This document shows positions 45,201 through 52,315 of a DNA stretch of 64,000 nucleotides, one piece after another. This stretch comes from Streptomyces sp. MUM 203J. Lineage in GTDB: Bacteria; Actinomycetota; Actinomycetes; Streptomycetales; Streptomycetaceae. The first letter of the stretch is position 1; each line of letters begins with the position of its first letter. Made by a program: the position numbers and the translations under genes. The stretch lies in assembly GCF_022414595.1 (NCBI RefSeq), contig NZ_JADWYO010000004.1:1-64000 (forward strand), written 5' to 3'. The notes under the pieces were generated by a model. It ran no database searches. It saw nothing but the letters and a program-made list of their open reading frames with translations, and was not told the DNA's origin.

Positions 45201-45633
45201 GGTCGGCGCGGAGCTGTCCGACCGTGAGGTGCTGGCCGGGATCGTCCGGGACCTCACCGGGCAGCCGGAAGCATGCCACGACCTCGGCGACGATGCCGGT
45301 GTACTGGGTGAACTCCAGCGGCGGGGCGTGCTGCCGGAGGAACTGTCGACGGCAAGCTGGCAGCGGCTCCGCGCGCTGTACGGCGCGAACCTGCGGGCGA
45401 TCGCCCGCTACCGGAGCGCGTCCTACGACGGCCCCGTCCAGCTGATCCAGGCGGCCGAGCAGCCGGAGGGCACCGACGGTCCGCAGCGGTCGTGGGAACG
45501 GGCGGGACTGAGCGTCATCGTGGACACCGTGCCGGGTGATCACTACAGCATGTGGTCCTCCGACCGGCTTCCGGCGCTCGTCACCGCACTCGGCAGGCGA
45601 CTGGGTCTCACGACCGGAGGCGACGATGACTGA
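39205..45633 (+). CDS. Two-module nonribosomal peptide synthetase: (C-fragment)-A1-PCP-Cy-A2-PCP-TE
   Basis: This NRPS has 2142 residues. Residues 1-215 resemble only the C-terminal half of a condensation domain. A1 (~225-720) has MFTSGSTGEPKGAM; its pocket residues read D-I-W-Q-V-T-T-D-D. PCP1 serine is at ~773 in FMELGGHSVLAARL. A cyclisation (Cy) domain (~835-1290) opens with ELTPLQQAYWVGR and contains QTPQVYLDHQVYEYGGGL. Its core motif is GLLAADGYS, where the first Asp of DxxxxDxxS is Gly. A2 (~1310-1790) has YVIYTSGSTGLPKG and pocket D-L-Y-N-L-S-M-I-W, close to the cysteine code. PCP2 is at FFQCGGNSFLA. The TE (~1890-2142) has serine in GGWSMGGL and His in GDHYSMW. The prediction is an acyl unit plus Cys, forming a thiazoline and released by TE. 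The ATG follows AGGGGAGA. Confidence 0.92.
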   Translation: MTSSIDRDHHHIALAPATVTALYRTARHLGAQPGAVLHAVWASLVARHLDVSDVETHEVSGGEETDAAVRAVHVPYSSSAPFAEIVRVVEDAPPATALAPADDREPSDALRVEFRWNAADLPSRGAPSGNGSSAVLDVLADESSIRCRVELTTGSLGPATARGIAAELTVALAAAAANPGRAAGSLPLLSDGERDDLLWTLSAGGPAPRSECFIRLFDKQVANTPLRPAVTDRQGSVDYARVQQRSVEIAEAVRAVGAGRDRTVAILLDRGIDFVAAMLGVLRAGAAFVLLDLARPTEHHARVVREAGCVAVLSAERHREALDDVLRRLDGGPAVVDVTSAGAGGPDSPQARADGPCCAQDSLAYLMFTSGSTGEPKGAMVENRGMVTHMEAKLHDLAIGCDDVVAQSAPPCFDIVVWQCLAPLLRGAHVQVLDDEHVADPLRLVDALNRLRVTVVQLVPAMLRSLVAALPAPAGGERAPLPNLRWMVPTGDALPEDLVQLWFETCPDVPLLNTYGSTECSDDQCHLVVRKWSPELPAIVPIGRPIPGISVYVLGDGGEVLPVGVPGELYVGGVGVGRGYLGRPDLTAAKFVEDPFAGSPGALMYRTGDKARWRADGSLDFLGRIDLTVKVRGHRIEVDEIERVVRGHRDVHDCVVVAYAHAGDVTDTRLAAYVSPRDGRAVDSAVLRGHVAEHLPEQMRPAAYVTLDALPVGSSGKVDRKALPPVTERDLVGGETDDTPRSELEAVLARLWSENLGLSRVPLDRTFMELGGHSVLAARLVVAVQRRLGVMISLADLFQHPTVRQLAGFVETAARAVPGPPPAGALRANPGEAHEAFELTPLQQAYWVGRTEAFELGGVRAHVYLAVECNGLDLNRAEQALQRLVERHDALRLVIGPDGRQQVLPAAKAGIVVEDLRGRSAEDVAGTTEKVSRRMSAEGPAPDRAPQLEIVVHVLDGGVHRVHISVGLLAADGYSEHALLSDWLELYRDRAASREQGALTYRDYVTAMLDGRVGSVRTSWDYWKQRLHSLPPAPELPVNSRIPARAGRFTRRVARLTPTRWAAFKRHAAQAGVTPSAALLTAFSEVLAHWAKSPWFTLNVLSSWRLPEVSGAERVVGNLSSTLPLEVDCRGAMAFADRCRAVQARLLEDLQHGDVDGVRVAREAARVQGWSQRAVFPVVFASVLDVDTAFLDDLPFEASVIDSGLQTPQVYLDHQVYEYGGGLVANWDTVDASFPEGFVEAAFAAFTRLLDTLADEGSWREPVAASSHLPRSTRIEPVCSSLTLDASGLLHTPFFSRAAEAPDRLALVDGTTRMSYGELAGRAESVANWLIERGAGPGDLVPVVARKGWEQVAAVLGVLRAGAAYLPIDAELPGQRISHLLAQATTRAALTQSWADVGEDIWDGRERLLVDLTGAAAVVPSAEPRQTPEDAAYVIYTSGSTGLPKGVEVAHQGAVNTVRDVSDLIRLGPEDRVLGLSSLSFDLSVYDIFGVLAAGAALVLPDRRWSRDPARWTQTARSEDVTVWNSVPALAEILVDHAEQAPDDAALPLRAVLMSGDWIPVTLPDRIRQIWPATDVISMGGATEASIWSVMYRVGEVPPHWRSIPYGKAMTNQRMYVLDHLGAPRPQWATGEIAIGGIGLARGYWRDGERSAERFVHDPVSGEQLYLTGDQGRVLPDGNIEFLGRDDFQVKVNGHRIELGEIDAALGREPAVREGVATVRSAGTGGSSLIAHVVPAHGEVDGEELRRNLAATLPPYMVPTAIHLVPELPLTANGKVDRKALTATEPVSQPVGARQGRPLREGVEAEIGGLFATVLDRTGITADDDFFQCGGNSFLAIRLTTAVARRFDVEVSLSSFFADATPSGLAALIEAGGAAQADRSPVVAIRETGSEPAFFCVHPVGGTTMCYAELARLLPDDRPFYGIEAVGLAPGEQPLATIEDMARRYVAAVRAVRPDGPYLLGGWSMGGLIAFEMARQLTEQGAEVARLVVIDAELPDPRTVGAELSDREVLAGIVRDLTGQPEACHDLGDDAGVLGELQRRGVLPEELSTASWQRLRALYGANLRAIARYRSASYDGPVQLIQAAEQPEGTDGPQRSWERAGLSVIVDTVPGDHYSMWSSDRLPALVTALGRRLGLTTGGDDD

Positions 45634-47770
45634 ATCACACGACCTGCGCCCCCGCGCGCTCCCGTCGGCCGCGCGCAGGTCCCCGGTCACCGACGTCCAC
45701 CACGGGGTGTCGATCCAGGACCCGTACCGCTGGACGGAGACGGAGACGGCCGAACTGGGATCCTGGCTCGAAGAGCAATCCCGTTCCTGCGAGGAGTTCC
45801 TGGACACACGGCCAGGACGCAGCGGACTGAGGGAACGCTGTGCCTCCCTCAGTGCCGCCGACGCGCATGTCGTCAACGTGCAGTACGGCGGGGACCATGT
45901 GTTCCTCCTCCGGCGCGACGTCGACGCACCGGTCCATCGCCTCATCGCCCGGCCCCGCTCGGGCGGCGAGGAACGGGTCGTGGTCGATCCGGCCGTACAT
46001 CACACGGTGGACGGGGCCCACCACGTGTCGATCGACTGGTACAACGTCTCCCCCGACGGCCGGTTCGTCGCGTACGGCCTGTCGGCCAACGGTTCGGAAC
46101 TCTCGACGCTGTACGTCGTCGACGCCGTGAACGGAACGCTGCTGCCGGTGTCCCTGCCAGGAGCCGCCACCTCGCGGATGACCCGGCTGCGGCACCCGGG
46201 CATCTCCTGGCACCCGGACTCACGCCGGTTCGTCTACCAGCGCCTCGGCGCCGACTCGGGCCTCGCCAAGTACCAGAACGTGGCTGCCGGGATGTACGAG
46301 ATCGACGCCGGCACCGGCCAGGTCGCCGTGCACCCGCTGAACTACGTGGGCGCCCTCGCCTCCACGCCGGACGACACCCCGGTCGTGACGTTCTCCGGCG
46401 ACGGCCACTGGCTCGTGGTGGGCATCCGTTCCGGCTGCGAGCGCACAGGCACGGTCTACGCCCGTCGTCTCGACGGACCGACGGACGCGTGGCGCAAGGT
46501 GTCCGACGCCGCAATGGCCTGGCATGTGGCGCACGACGAGGCATACGTCCTGGTCCCCGGCGACGACGGCCGCGGCCGGATCGTCGTCGGCCCGCTGGCC
46601 GGCGACGCCCGGCACACGCTCGTCCTCGAGAACGGACCGGTCATCGAGGACTTCTGCGTGCTGGGCGACTCGGTCATGCTCCGCTGCCTCGACGGCGGGT
46701 CCTCCGCCGTCATCCGGCTGCGGCCGTCCACCGGAGAGCGAGCAACCATACGGCTGCCGCACCTGGGCAGCGTCACCGAGTGGGCGCCCGACCCCGTCAC
46801 CGGAGAATGCCTGATCGGGCTGTCGTCATGGACGCACCAGCTGCGCCTGCTGCGGGTGGCCGCCGACTCGGCGGAGTGCGCGGACACCGGCTGGGTGCCT
46901 CCCTCTCCCGTGGAGCGGAACGACGTCACGACGAGCACGGTGACGGTGCTCGCGTCGGACGGTGTCGAGGTTCCCATGACCGTCGTCCACCGCGTGGACC
47001 AGCGGCTCGACGGATCCTCGCCCGCACTGCTGAACGCCTACGGATTCTTCGGCATCACCCTGCGAGCGGCCTTCAACCCGGCGCTGGTCGAATGGGTCGC
47101 GGGCGGCGGGATCTGGGCGACGGGCCACGTACGCGGAGGCGGTGAGGGCGGCGAGCGGTGGGCGCAGGCCGGGCACGGCACCGGGCAGGAACGCACCATC
47201 GCCGACTTCCTCGACTGTGCCGGTCACCTGGTCGACGCCGGCTGGACGTCCACCGACCGACTGGCCGCCGAAGGCACCAGCGCCGGAGGGCTGACCGCTG
47301 CGGGCGCGATGGTCCGCTCGCCGGACCGCTTCGCCGCCGTGGTGCTGCGCGTCCCGGTCACCACGACGCTCCGGCTCGAAATGCACGAGAACGGCCCGCC
47401 CAACATCCCCGAGTACGGAACCGTGACGACTGAGGAGGGCCTTGCCGCCCTGCTCGTCTCCGACGTCTGCCACCGGGTGACCGCGGCCGCCTACCCGCCG
47501 GTCCTCATCACCATGGGGCTGAACGACCCCCGCGTCACCCCCTTCCAGCCCGCCAAGCTCGCGGCCCACCTCCAGCACTCGTCCACCTCCGGGCATCCGG
47601 TGCTGCTGCGCGTGGAGAAGCACGCCGGGCACGGCGTGGGTTCCACCAAGCGCCAACTGGACGACGAGATCGCCGACCGGCTGACCTTCCTGAACGCGGT
47701 CCTCGCCCAACCGGGATCCGTAGCCGCCCAACAACCCGTCCCGCACAGCCAAGGGGAGCGAGAAAAGTGA
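45626..47770 (+). CDS. Prolyl oligopeptidase family (S9) serine peptidase
   Basis: This 714-residue S9 peptidase has an N-terminal beta-propeller domain (HGVSIQDPYRWTETE onwards) and a C-terminal alpha/beta-hydrolase domain. The nucleophile is in EGTSAGGLTAAGAM (family consensus GGSNGG), the Asp in MGLNDPRVTPFQ and the His in KHAGHGVG. No signal peptide is visible, so it acts in the cytoplasm. In the cluster it could remove a protecting peptide from a pro-drug, hydrolyse a shunt product or give self-resistance. It overlaps the NRPS by 8 nt and the SbnB-like gene by 4 nt. Confidence 0.9.
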   Translation: MTESHDLRPRALPSAARRSPVTDVHHGVSIQDPYRWTETETAELGSWLEEQSRSCEEFLDTRPGRSGLRERCASLSAADAHVVNVQYGGDHVFLLRRDVDAPVHRLIARPRSGGEERVVVDPAVHHTVDGAHHVSIDWYNVSPDGRFVAYGLSANGSELSTLYVVDAVNGTLLPVSLPGAATSRMTRLRHPGISWHPDSRRFVYQRLGADSGLAKYQNVAAGMYEIDAGTGQVAVHPLNYVGALASTPDDTPVVTFSGDGHWLVVGIRSGCERTGTVYARRLDGPTDAWRKVSDAAMAWHVAHDEAYVLVPGDDGRGRIVVGPLAGDARHTLVLENGPVIEDFCVLGDSVMLRCLDGGSSAVIRLRPSTGERATIRLPHLGSVTEWAPDPVTGECLIGLSSWTHQLRLLRVAADSAECADTGWVPPSPVERNDVTTSTVTVLASDGVEVPMTVVHRVDQRLDGSSPALLNAYGFFGITLRAAFNPALVEWVAGGGIWATGHVRGGGEGGERWAQAGHGTGQERTIADFLDCAGHLVDAGWTSTDRLAAEGTSAGGLTAAGAMVRSPDRFAAVVLRVPVTTTLRLEMHENGPPNIPEYGTVTTEEGLAALLVSDVCHRVTAAAYPPVLITMGLNDPRVTPFQPAKLAAHLQHSSTSGHPVLLRVEKHAGHGVGSTKRQLDDEIADRLTFLNAVLAQPGSVAAQQPVPHSQGEREK

Positions 47771-48825
47771 AGCCAGACCATATCAGGATCCTCGACCGCG
47801 CCACGGTGACGCGCTGCCTGGCCGAGATCGATCCCGTGAACGTGGTCGAGTCCGCAGTCCGCGCGCACACACTGGGCCAGTCCGACCTGCCTGCCGAGGG
47901 CTACATGGCCTGGGAGAACTCAGCCGGCGCCTACACACGCTCGGTCGCGATGCTCGGATCCGTGCAGCACGGTGAAGGCAGGGCCTACGGCATCAAGCTG
48001 ATCAACGCCTCGGTGACCAATCCCGCCCTGGGCATCGAGCGCGCGGGCGGCTTCACGGTGTTGTTCGATCCCGAGACGGCCCGTCCGGTCACCCTGGTCG
48101 AGGCCGGTCACATCAGTGCGCTGCGCACCGCCTCGTACACGGTGTCCAGTCTGCGCACGCTCGGCCCCGTCGGCTTCGACGCTGTGAGCATCATCGGGTG
48201 CGGCACCCTCGCGGCCATGCATGCGAGGCTGATCGCCCGGTACTTCCCCGCGGTCCGGGACATACACCTGTTCGACATCGACCCCGCCCGGGCCACCGCG
48301 CTCGCCGGCGATCTCACCGCCGACTGCCCGGAGTTGAAGATCACCGAGCACACGGACGCCGAGTCGTGCGTGAAGGCGAGCCACGTGGTCGTCACGCTGA
48401 CGGTCTCCTCCGAGCCGTACATTCCGCCCCACTGGTTCGCGCCCGGGACGTTCATCGCGCATGTGTCGCTCGACGATGTGACGCCGGCCGTGTTCCTGGA
48501 GGCCGATGCGGTCTACGTCGACGACATCGACCTCGTCCGCGACAATCCGCGCCGCATCCTCGGGGCGGTGATGCAGGCAGGTGACGTGGTGGCCGACGCC
48601 GAGGCCGCGGCTGGCCAGGGCCGCGCCCTGGCACGGCGGTACGGAGACGTGCTGCTCGGCCGGGAAGAGGCGATCCGCCCGCGGAACGGCCTCGTGGTGA
48701 GCAACCCCTTCGGCATGGCGATCCTCGACGTGGCCGTCTGCCAGGAGGTGGCCGTACAGGCCGAGGCAGCGGGCCTGGGAGCGGTCGTCGACCTCCTGGG
48801 TGACCGAGACGGGGCAGTCGCGTGA
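47767..48825 (+). CDS. SbnB-like dehydrogenase (ornithine cyclodeaminase family), predicted Dap formation
   Basis: This 352-residue member of the ornithine-cyclodeaminase/mu-crystallin family has LIDPVN-like start segments (AEIDPVNVVESAVRAH), AYGIKLINASVTNPALGIER, the Rossmann motif VSIIGCGTLAAMHARLIARY and the C-terminal DVVADAEAAAGQGRALARRY. SbnB oxidatively cleaves N-(1-amino-1-carboxy-2-ethyl)glutamate to L-2,3-diaminopropionate and 2-oxoglutarate with NAD. The SbnA partner is in the other operon (30911-31903). GTG at 47767 overlaps the peptidase stop. The SbnB assignment over a true ornithine cyclodeaminase rests on this pairing. Confidence 0.82.
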   Translation: MKPDHIRILDRATVTRCLAEIDPVNVVESAVRAHTLGQSDLPAEGYMAWENSAGAYTRSVAMLGSVQHGEGRAYGIKLINASVTNPALGIERAGGFTVLFDPETARPVTLVEAGHISALRTASYTVSSLRTLGPVGFDAVSIIGCGTLAAMHARLIARYFPAVRDIHLFDIDPARATALAGDLTADCPELKITEHTDAESCVKASHVVVTLTVSSEPYIPPHWFAPGTFIAHVSLDDVTPAVFLEADAVYVDDIDLVRDNPRRILGAVMQAGDVVADAEAAAGQGRALARRYGDVLLGREEAIRPRNGLVVSNPFGMAILDVAVCQEVAVQAEAAGLGAVVDLLGDRDGAVA

Positions 48826-48871
48826 GCATGTGGCGGCAGATCCGGACACCGAGGAAACTGGAGGTGAAGCG

Positions 48872-49831
48872 ATGACACACCCCACGTCCGTGCAGGCGGA
48901 AGCCCCACCGCGCGCTCCCCGCAGCCTCATCTCCCTGCACGACCTGGCCCCTGAGGATCTTCAGACGCTTGTCCGCCGCTCGTGCGAGTGGTACGAGGAC
49001 CGGCGCCCGCGGGAACGGCCCCTGCGGGACCGCGTGGTGGGAACGCTGTTCACCCACACCTCGACACGCACCCGGACCGCGTTCACGAGTGGCGCGGTGC
49101 GTCTGGGCGCCACCGTCATCGCCTTCGGGCCGAACGATCTGCAACTCGCCACGGGCGAACGTCTGTCGGACACCGGGCGGATCCTGGGTGGCATGCTCGA
49201 CGCCCTGGTGGTCAGGAGTTCCGTCGGTGAGGACGATCTGCGCGAACTCTCGCGCGCGGCCTCGATCCCCGTCGTCAACGCGATGGTGCGCGAGGAGCAC
49301 CCGACCCAGGGCATCAGCGACATCGCCATGCTCTCCCACCGTTTCGGTTCCCTGCGAGGACTGCACCTCGCCTATCTCGGGGAGGGCAACAACACGGCCG
49401 CGGCCCTGGCGCTCGGCCTGGCGCTGGTTTCCGGGGTCACGCTGACCATCGCGACACCTCCCGGGTACGGGCTCGACCCCACGGTCCTCACCCACGCCCA
49501 GAAGACCGGGGAGGCGTCGGGGAGCGAGATCATCGAAGTACACCGGGTCGACGACATCGACGGTGGTGTTGACGTCGTCTACACCACCCAGTGGCAGACC
49601 ACCGGGACCACCAAGAGCGATCCCGACTGGCGGACGGCGTTCCTGCCGTTCACGGTCGACGAGCACTTGATGGCGCGGTGGCCGGACGCCCTGTTCATGC
49701 ACGACCTGCCGGCCCGCCGCGGCGAGGAGGTCACCAGTTCCGTGCTCGACGGGCCACGGTCGATCGCCTGGGACCAGGCACAGATGAAGCTGGCGAGCGC
49801 GATGGCCGTACTCGACTGGTGCCTGGCATAG
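48872..49831 (+). CDS. Aspartate/ornithine carbamoyltransferase homologue with altered amine-substrate site
   Basis: This 319-residue carbamoyltransferase keeps the carbamoyl-phosphate motifs HTSTRTRTAF and REEHPTQGISD. The ornithine-binding DxxxSMG loop is replaced by VYTTQWQTTG, and the HCLP motif reads MHDLPARRGEEV. These changes argue against ornithine as substrate. In this cluster the likely acceptor is diaminopropionate, giving 3-ureidoalanine (albizziine), as I recall for the carbamoyltransferase of viomycin and capreomycin. The ATG at 48872 follows GGAGGTGA; the longer in-frame GTG at 48800 is less likely. A primary-metabolism argF role is disfavoured by context. Confidence 0.85.
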   Translation: MTHPTSVQAEAPPRAPRSLISLHDLAPEDLQTLVRRSCEWYEDRRPRERPLRDRVVGTLFTHTSTRTRTAFTSGAVRLGATVIAFGPNDLQLATGERLSDTGRILGGMLDALVVRSSVGEDDLRELSRAASIPVVNAMVREEHPTQGISDIAMLSHRFGSLRGLHLAYLGEGNNTAAALALGLALVSGVTLTIATPPGYGLDPTVLTHAQKTGEASGSEIIEVHRVDDIDGGVDVVYTTQWQTTGTTKSDPDWRTAFLPFTVDEHLMARWPDALFMHDLPARRGEEVTSSVLDGPRSIAWDQAQMKLASAMAVLDWCLA

Positions 49832-49895
49832 CTCACCGATCGCGCCCCGATCCAGCCTGACATCCCCTTTTCCATTCCCCGGCCGAGGAGGCCTT

Positions 49896-51035
49896 ATGAG
49901 TTTGTCCGTCAGTGGTGTGCTCCACCACGTCGAGAGCCTCGCGCAACGTCTCGCCTCTCAGCGCCGTCAGCGGTCCGGGGCCAGGGAGCTGTCGGCCGAC
50001 GACTTCGCCGCGGTGGCCGAGACCGGCTTCCATCAGCTGCTGGTCCCGGAGTCGATGGGTGGACTGTGGTCGTCCACCACCCGGTCGACACGGGCGGTGG
50101 CCGAGGCCATCAGCTCCCTCGCCGCCGGCGACAGTTCGCTCGCGCTGATCCTTTCCATGGAGCCGGTCGCGATGTTCGTCACCGGCTGGCTCACCGATTT
50201 CCGTGAGGAGGAGGTCGATGCGGCGTGGCTGCGGCAACGCCAGGAGTACCTCGGCCTCCTGGGGTCCGGCGCCGGGGCCTGGGGCGTCCTTCTCTCCGAG
50301 CGGGACGGCGTGATCCGCAGCACCGCGAAGCAGGACTCCGACGGCAAGTGGTCGATCTCCGGGGCGAAATCCTCGGGAAGCGGCTGGGACCATGTGTCGT
50401 TCATGCTGACCAACGCGGTTGTGGAGGGAGAGGACCGGCCGGAGCTGTTCGTTCTCGACCTGCGGAACCGGGAGAAGCTGCCCGGGGTCACCGTCAGCCG
50501 CGTCTGGGACGGCCTCGGCATGACGGCTTCGGGGAGCCACGCAGTCGTGCTGGACAACGCCCCCGTGCAGCGTGTGACGTGGCCCGGGCGCCAGGAGCTG
50601 ATCAACCGGATGTCGTCCAGCCCGACGATCGGGTCCCGTCTCGCACCGTTCGTCGGCATCGTCCGGGCCGCCGTGGCCGAGGCCACGGAACACGTACGGG
50701 CGCGAGGAGGCACCCGGTCCAGCCTCGAGTCGGTGGAGTGGGCCCGGGCGCAGGCCGCCGGCTGGCTGGTGGAGCAGGCATTCGAGGGTGTGCTCCGCGC
50801 CACGGAGGCCGATACGTCCTCCGAGGACTTCGGGCGCATGGCGCGCGTGGCCAAGCTGGCCGTGAGCGAGCAGGCCGAGCACACCTTGCAGCACATCAGC
50901 AGGGCGCTCGGAGGAATGACCTACTCGCAGAGCTCGCCTTTCGGCTGGTGGCACACGGACGTGCGGGCCATGGCGTTCATCCGGCCGACCCTCGCCACGA
51001 CGGTGGACGACCTGAGCGGCCCGCTCGTCTCCTGA
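49896..51035 (+). CDS. Acyl-CoA-dehydrogenase-like flavoprotein
   Basis: This 379-residue member of the ACAD/group D flavoprotein superfamily starts with an all-alpha domain (AVAETGFHQLLVPESMGG). The middle beta domain includes LLGSGAGAWGVLLSERDG and GLGMTASGSHAVVLDNAPV. The C-terminal helices contain SRALGGMTYSQSSPFGWWHT. Two readings are possible. It may be a desaturase, like VioJ/CmnJ, which I recall as converting ureidoalanine to ureidodehydroalanine. Or it may be the oxygenase of a two-component monooxygenase using the flavin reductase at 52316-52801. The catalytic base cannot be assigned by eye. ATG follows GAGGAGG. Confidence 0.8.
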   Translation: MSLSVSGVLHHVESLAQRLASQRRQRSGARELSADDFAAVAETGFHQLLVPESMGGLWSSTTRSTRAVAEAISSLAAGDSSLALILSMEPVAMFVTGWLTDFREEEVDAAWLRQRQEYLGLLGSGAGAWGVLLSERDGVIRSTAKQDSDGKWSISGAKSSGSGWDHVSFMLTNAVVEGEDRPELFVLDLRNREKLPGVTVSRVWDGLGMTASGSHAVVLDNAPVQRVTWPGRQELINRMSSSPTIGSRLAPFVGIVRAAVAEATEHVRARGGTRSSLESVEWARAQAAGWLVEQAFEGVLRATEADTSSEDFGRMARVAKLAVSEQAEHTLQHISRALGGMTYSQSSPFGWWHTDVRAMAFIRPTLATTVDDLSGPLVS

Positions 51036-51108
51036 CCCCTACCCACCGGAGAACTCAGCCGCGGCGCCGACGCGGCCGAGTTCCGCCCCTCTGCGAGAAA
51101 GCACGACG

Positions 51109-52269
51109 ATGCGCGTTGATGTGTACGAGAGCGTGGACTCCCTGGACACGCGAGCCTGGGACGCGCTGGCGGCCCCCAAGTCCTTCTACATGGGGACGGG
51201 GTGGCTGCGCTTCCAGGAGAAGATGAACCCCGAGCAACGCTGCCGGTTCATCACCGTCTCGGACGGCGGCCGGCTGATCGCCGCTCTCCCCACGTTCCTG
51301 ACCCCCCGCCCGGCCAACAAGCATTACAACGTGGCCGCCATGTTTCCCGGTGCGGTCAGTGACGACACCCCCGTCCTGCTGGTCGGCGGCACGCGGGGCT
51401 ACCAGAGCCGCGTCCTGCTGGATGATGACGTTCTGTCCCCCGAGCAGCGTGGCACCGCCGTAGGCCTGCTGGTCGACCAGGTACAGGCCATGGCCGACCA
51501 GGACGCCGACGGGGTCTCATGGTGGCTCTACTTCTCCGACGAGGACGTGGAACTGCTGCGCCCCTGGGCACAGACCGTCCCCAGGGTGCTGCGCGGTGAC
51601 TGCGCCATCGACCTGCACGGTCAGTCGTTCGAGGACTATCTGGCGACCACCGGCCGACGCCGGCAGATCATGCGGGACCGTCGGCGCTTCGACCGGACCG
51701 GCTACACCGTACGGCGCCGCCCGCTGGGCGAGCGGCTCTCCGTCGCCGGAGACCTGCTGAGCAAGACCCAGAACCGGTATGGTTTCGACGTCTCACCGCA
51801 GTCGATGACCAATCTGCTCAAGGTGCAGAACGAGGCCACCGGGAACACGGGGGTCCTCTACGAGTGCGTCGACGGCGATGAGACCGTCGGCTTCTGTCTG
51901 GCCTACGAAGCCGGCGACACGATCTACGGCAGAGCCGTCGGGTTCGACTACGACCGGCTCCGCGACGGCGCCGAGTACTTCACGCTCGGCTACTACGCCC
52001 CCATCGAGCACGCCTACCAGAGCGGGATGCGACGCCTGCACCTGGGCACATCGGCCTATGAAGCGAAGATTCTGCGCGGCGCCGCGATCACTCCGCTGTG
52101 GGCAACCGCCCTGGGCGCCCGTCCTTGGACGACGGAACAGGCCCGGGATCACAATGCCGCGAAACTGGCTGAGACACGTGCGTCACTGCCTGACGGCCCC
52201 CGTTACGAGGACCGGATCACGTCCAGGATCTGGGACGAGTTCGCCTTCCCCTCCCGCAGCGAGCCGTAG
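51109..52269 (+). CDS. FemAB/GNAT-superfamily acyltransferase
   Basis: This 386-residue protein of the large GNAT/peptidoglycan-biosynthesis FemAB-like type has MRVDVYESVDSLDTRAWDAL at the start, SWWLYFSDEDVELL and SFEDYLATTGRRRQIMRDRR in the middle. A second GNAT-like half follows with TGNTGVLYECVDGDETVGFC, EYFTLGYYAPIEHAYQSGMR and LHLGTSAYEAKILRGA. Relatives transfer acyl or aminoacyl groups, some from aminoacyl-tRNA, to amines. It could acylate an amine of the Dap-derived scaffold. Substrate and donor are unknown. The start at 51109 has only a weak GAGAAAG ribosome site. Confidence 0.75.
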   Translation: MRVDVYESVDSLDTRAWDALAAPKSFYMGTGWLRFQEKMNPEQRCRFITVSDGGRLIAALPTFLTPRPANKHYNVAAMFPGAVSDDTPVLLVGGTRGYQSRVLLDDDVLSPEQRGTAVGLLVDQVQAMADQDADGVSWWLYFSDEDVELLRPWAQTVPRVLRGDCAIDLHGQSFEDYLATTGRRRQIMRDRRRFDRTGYTVRRRPLGERLSVAGDLLSKTQNRYGFDVSPQSMTNLLKVQNEATGNTGVLYECVDGDETVGFCLAYEAGDTIYGRAVGFDYDRLRDGAEYFTLGYYAPIEHAYQSGMRRLHLGTSAYEAKILRGAAITPLWATALGARPWTTEQARDHNAAKLAETRASLPDGPRYEDRITSRIWDEFAFPSRSEP

Positions 52270-52315
52270 AGCAGTCGCATCCGCACGCGGACGGAAGAAC
52301 AGAGCGGAAGGACAG

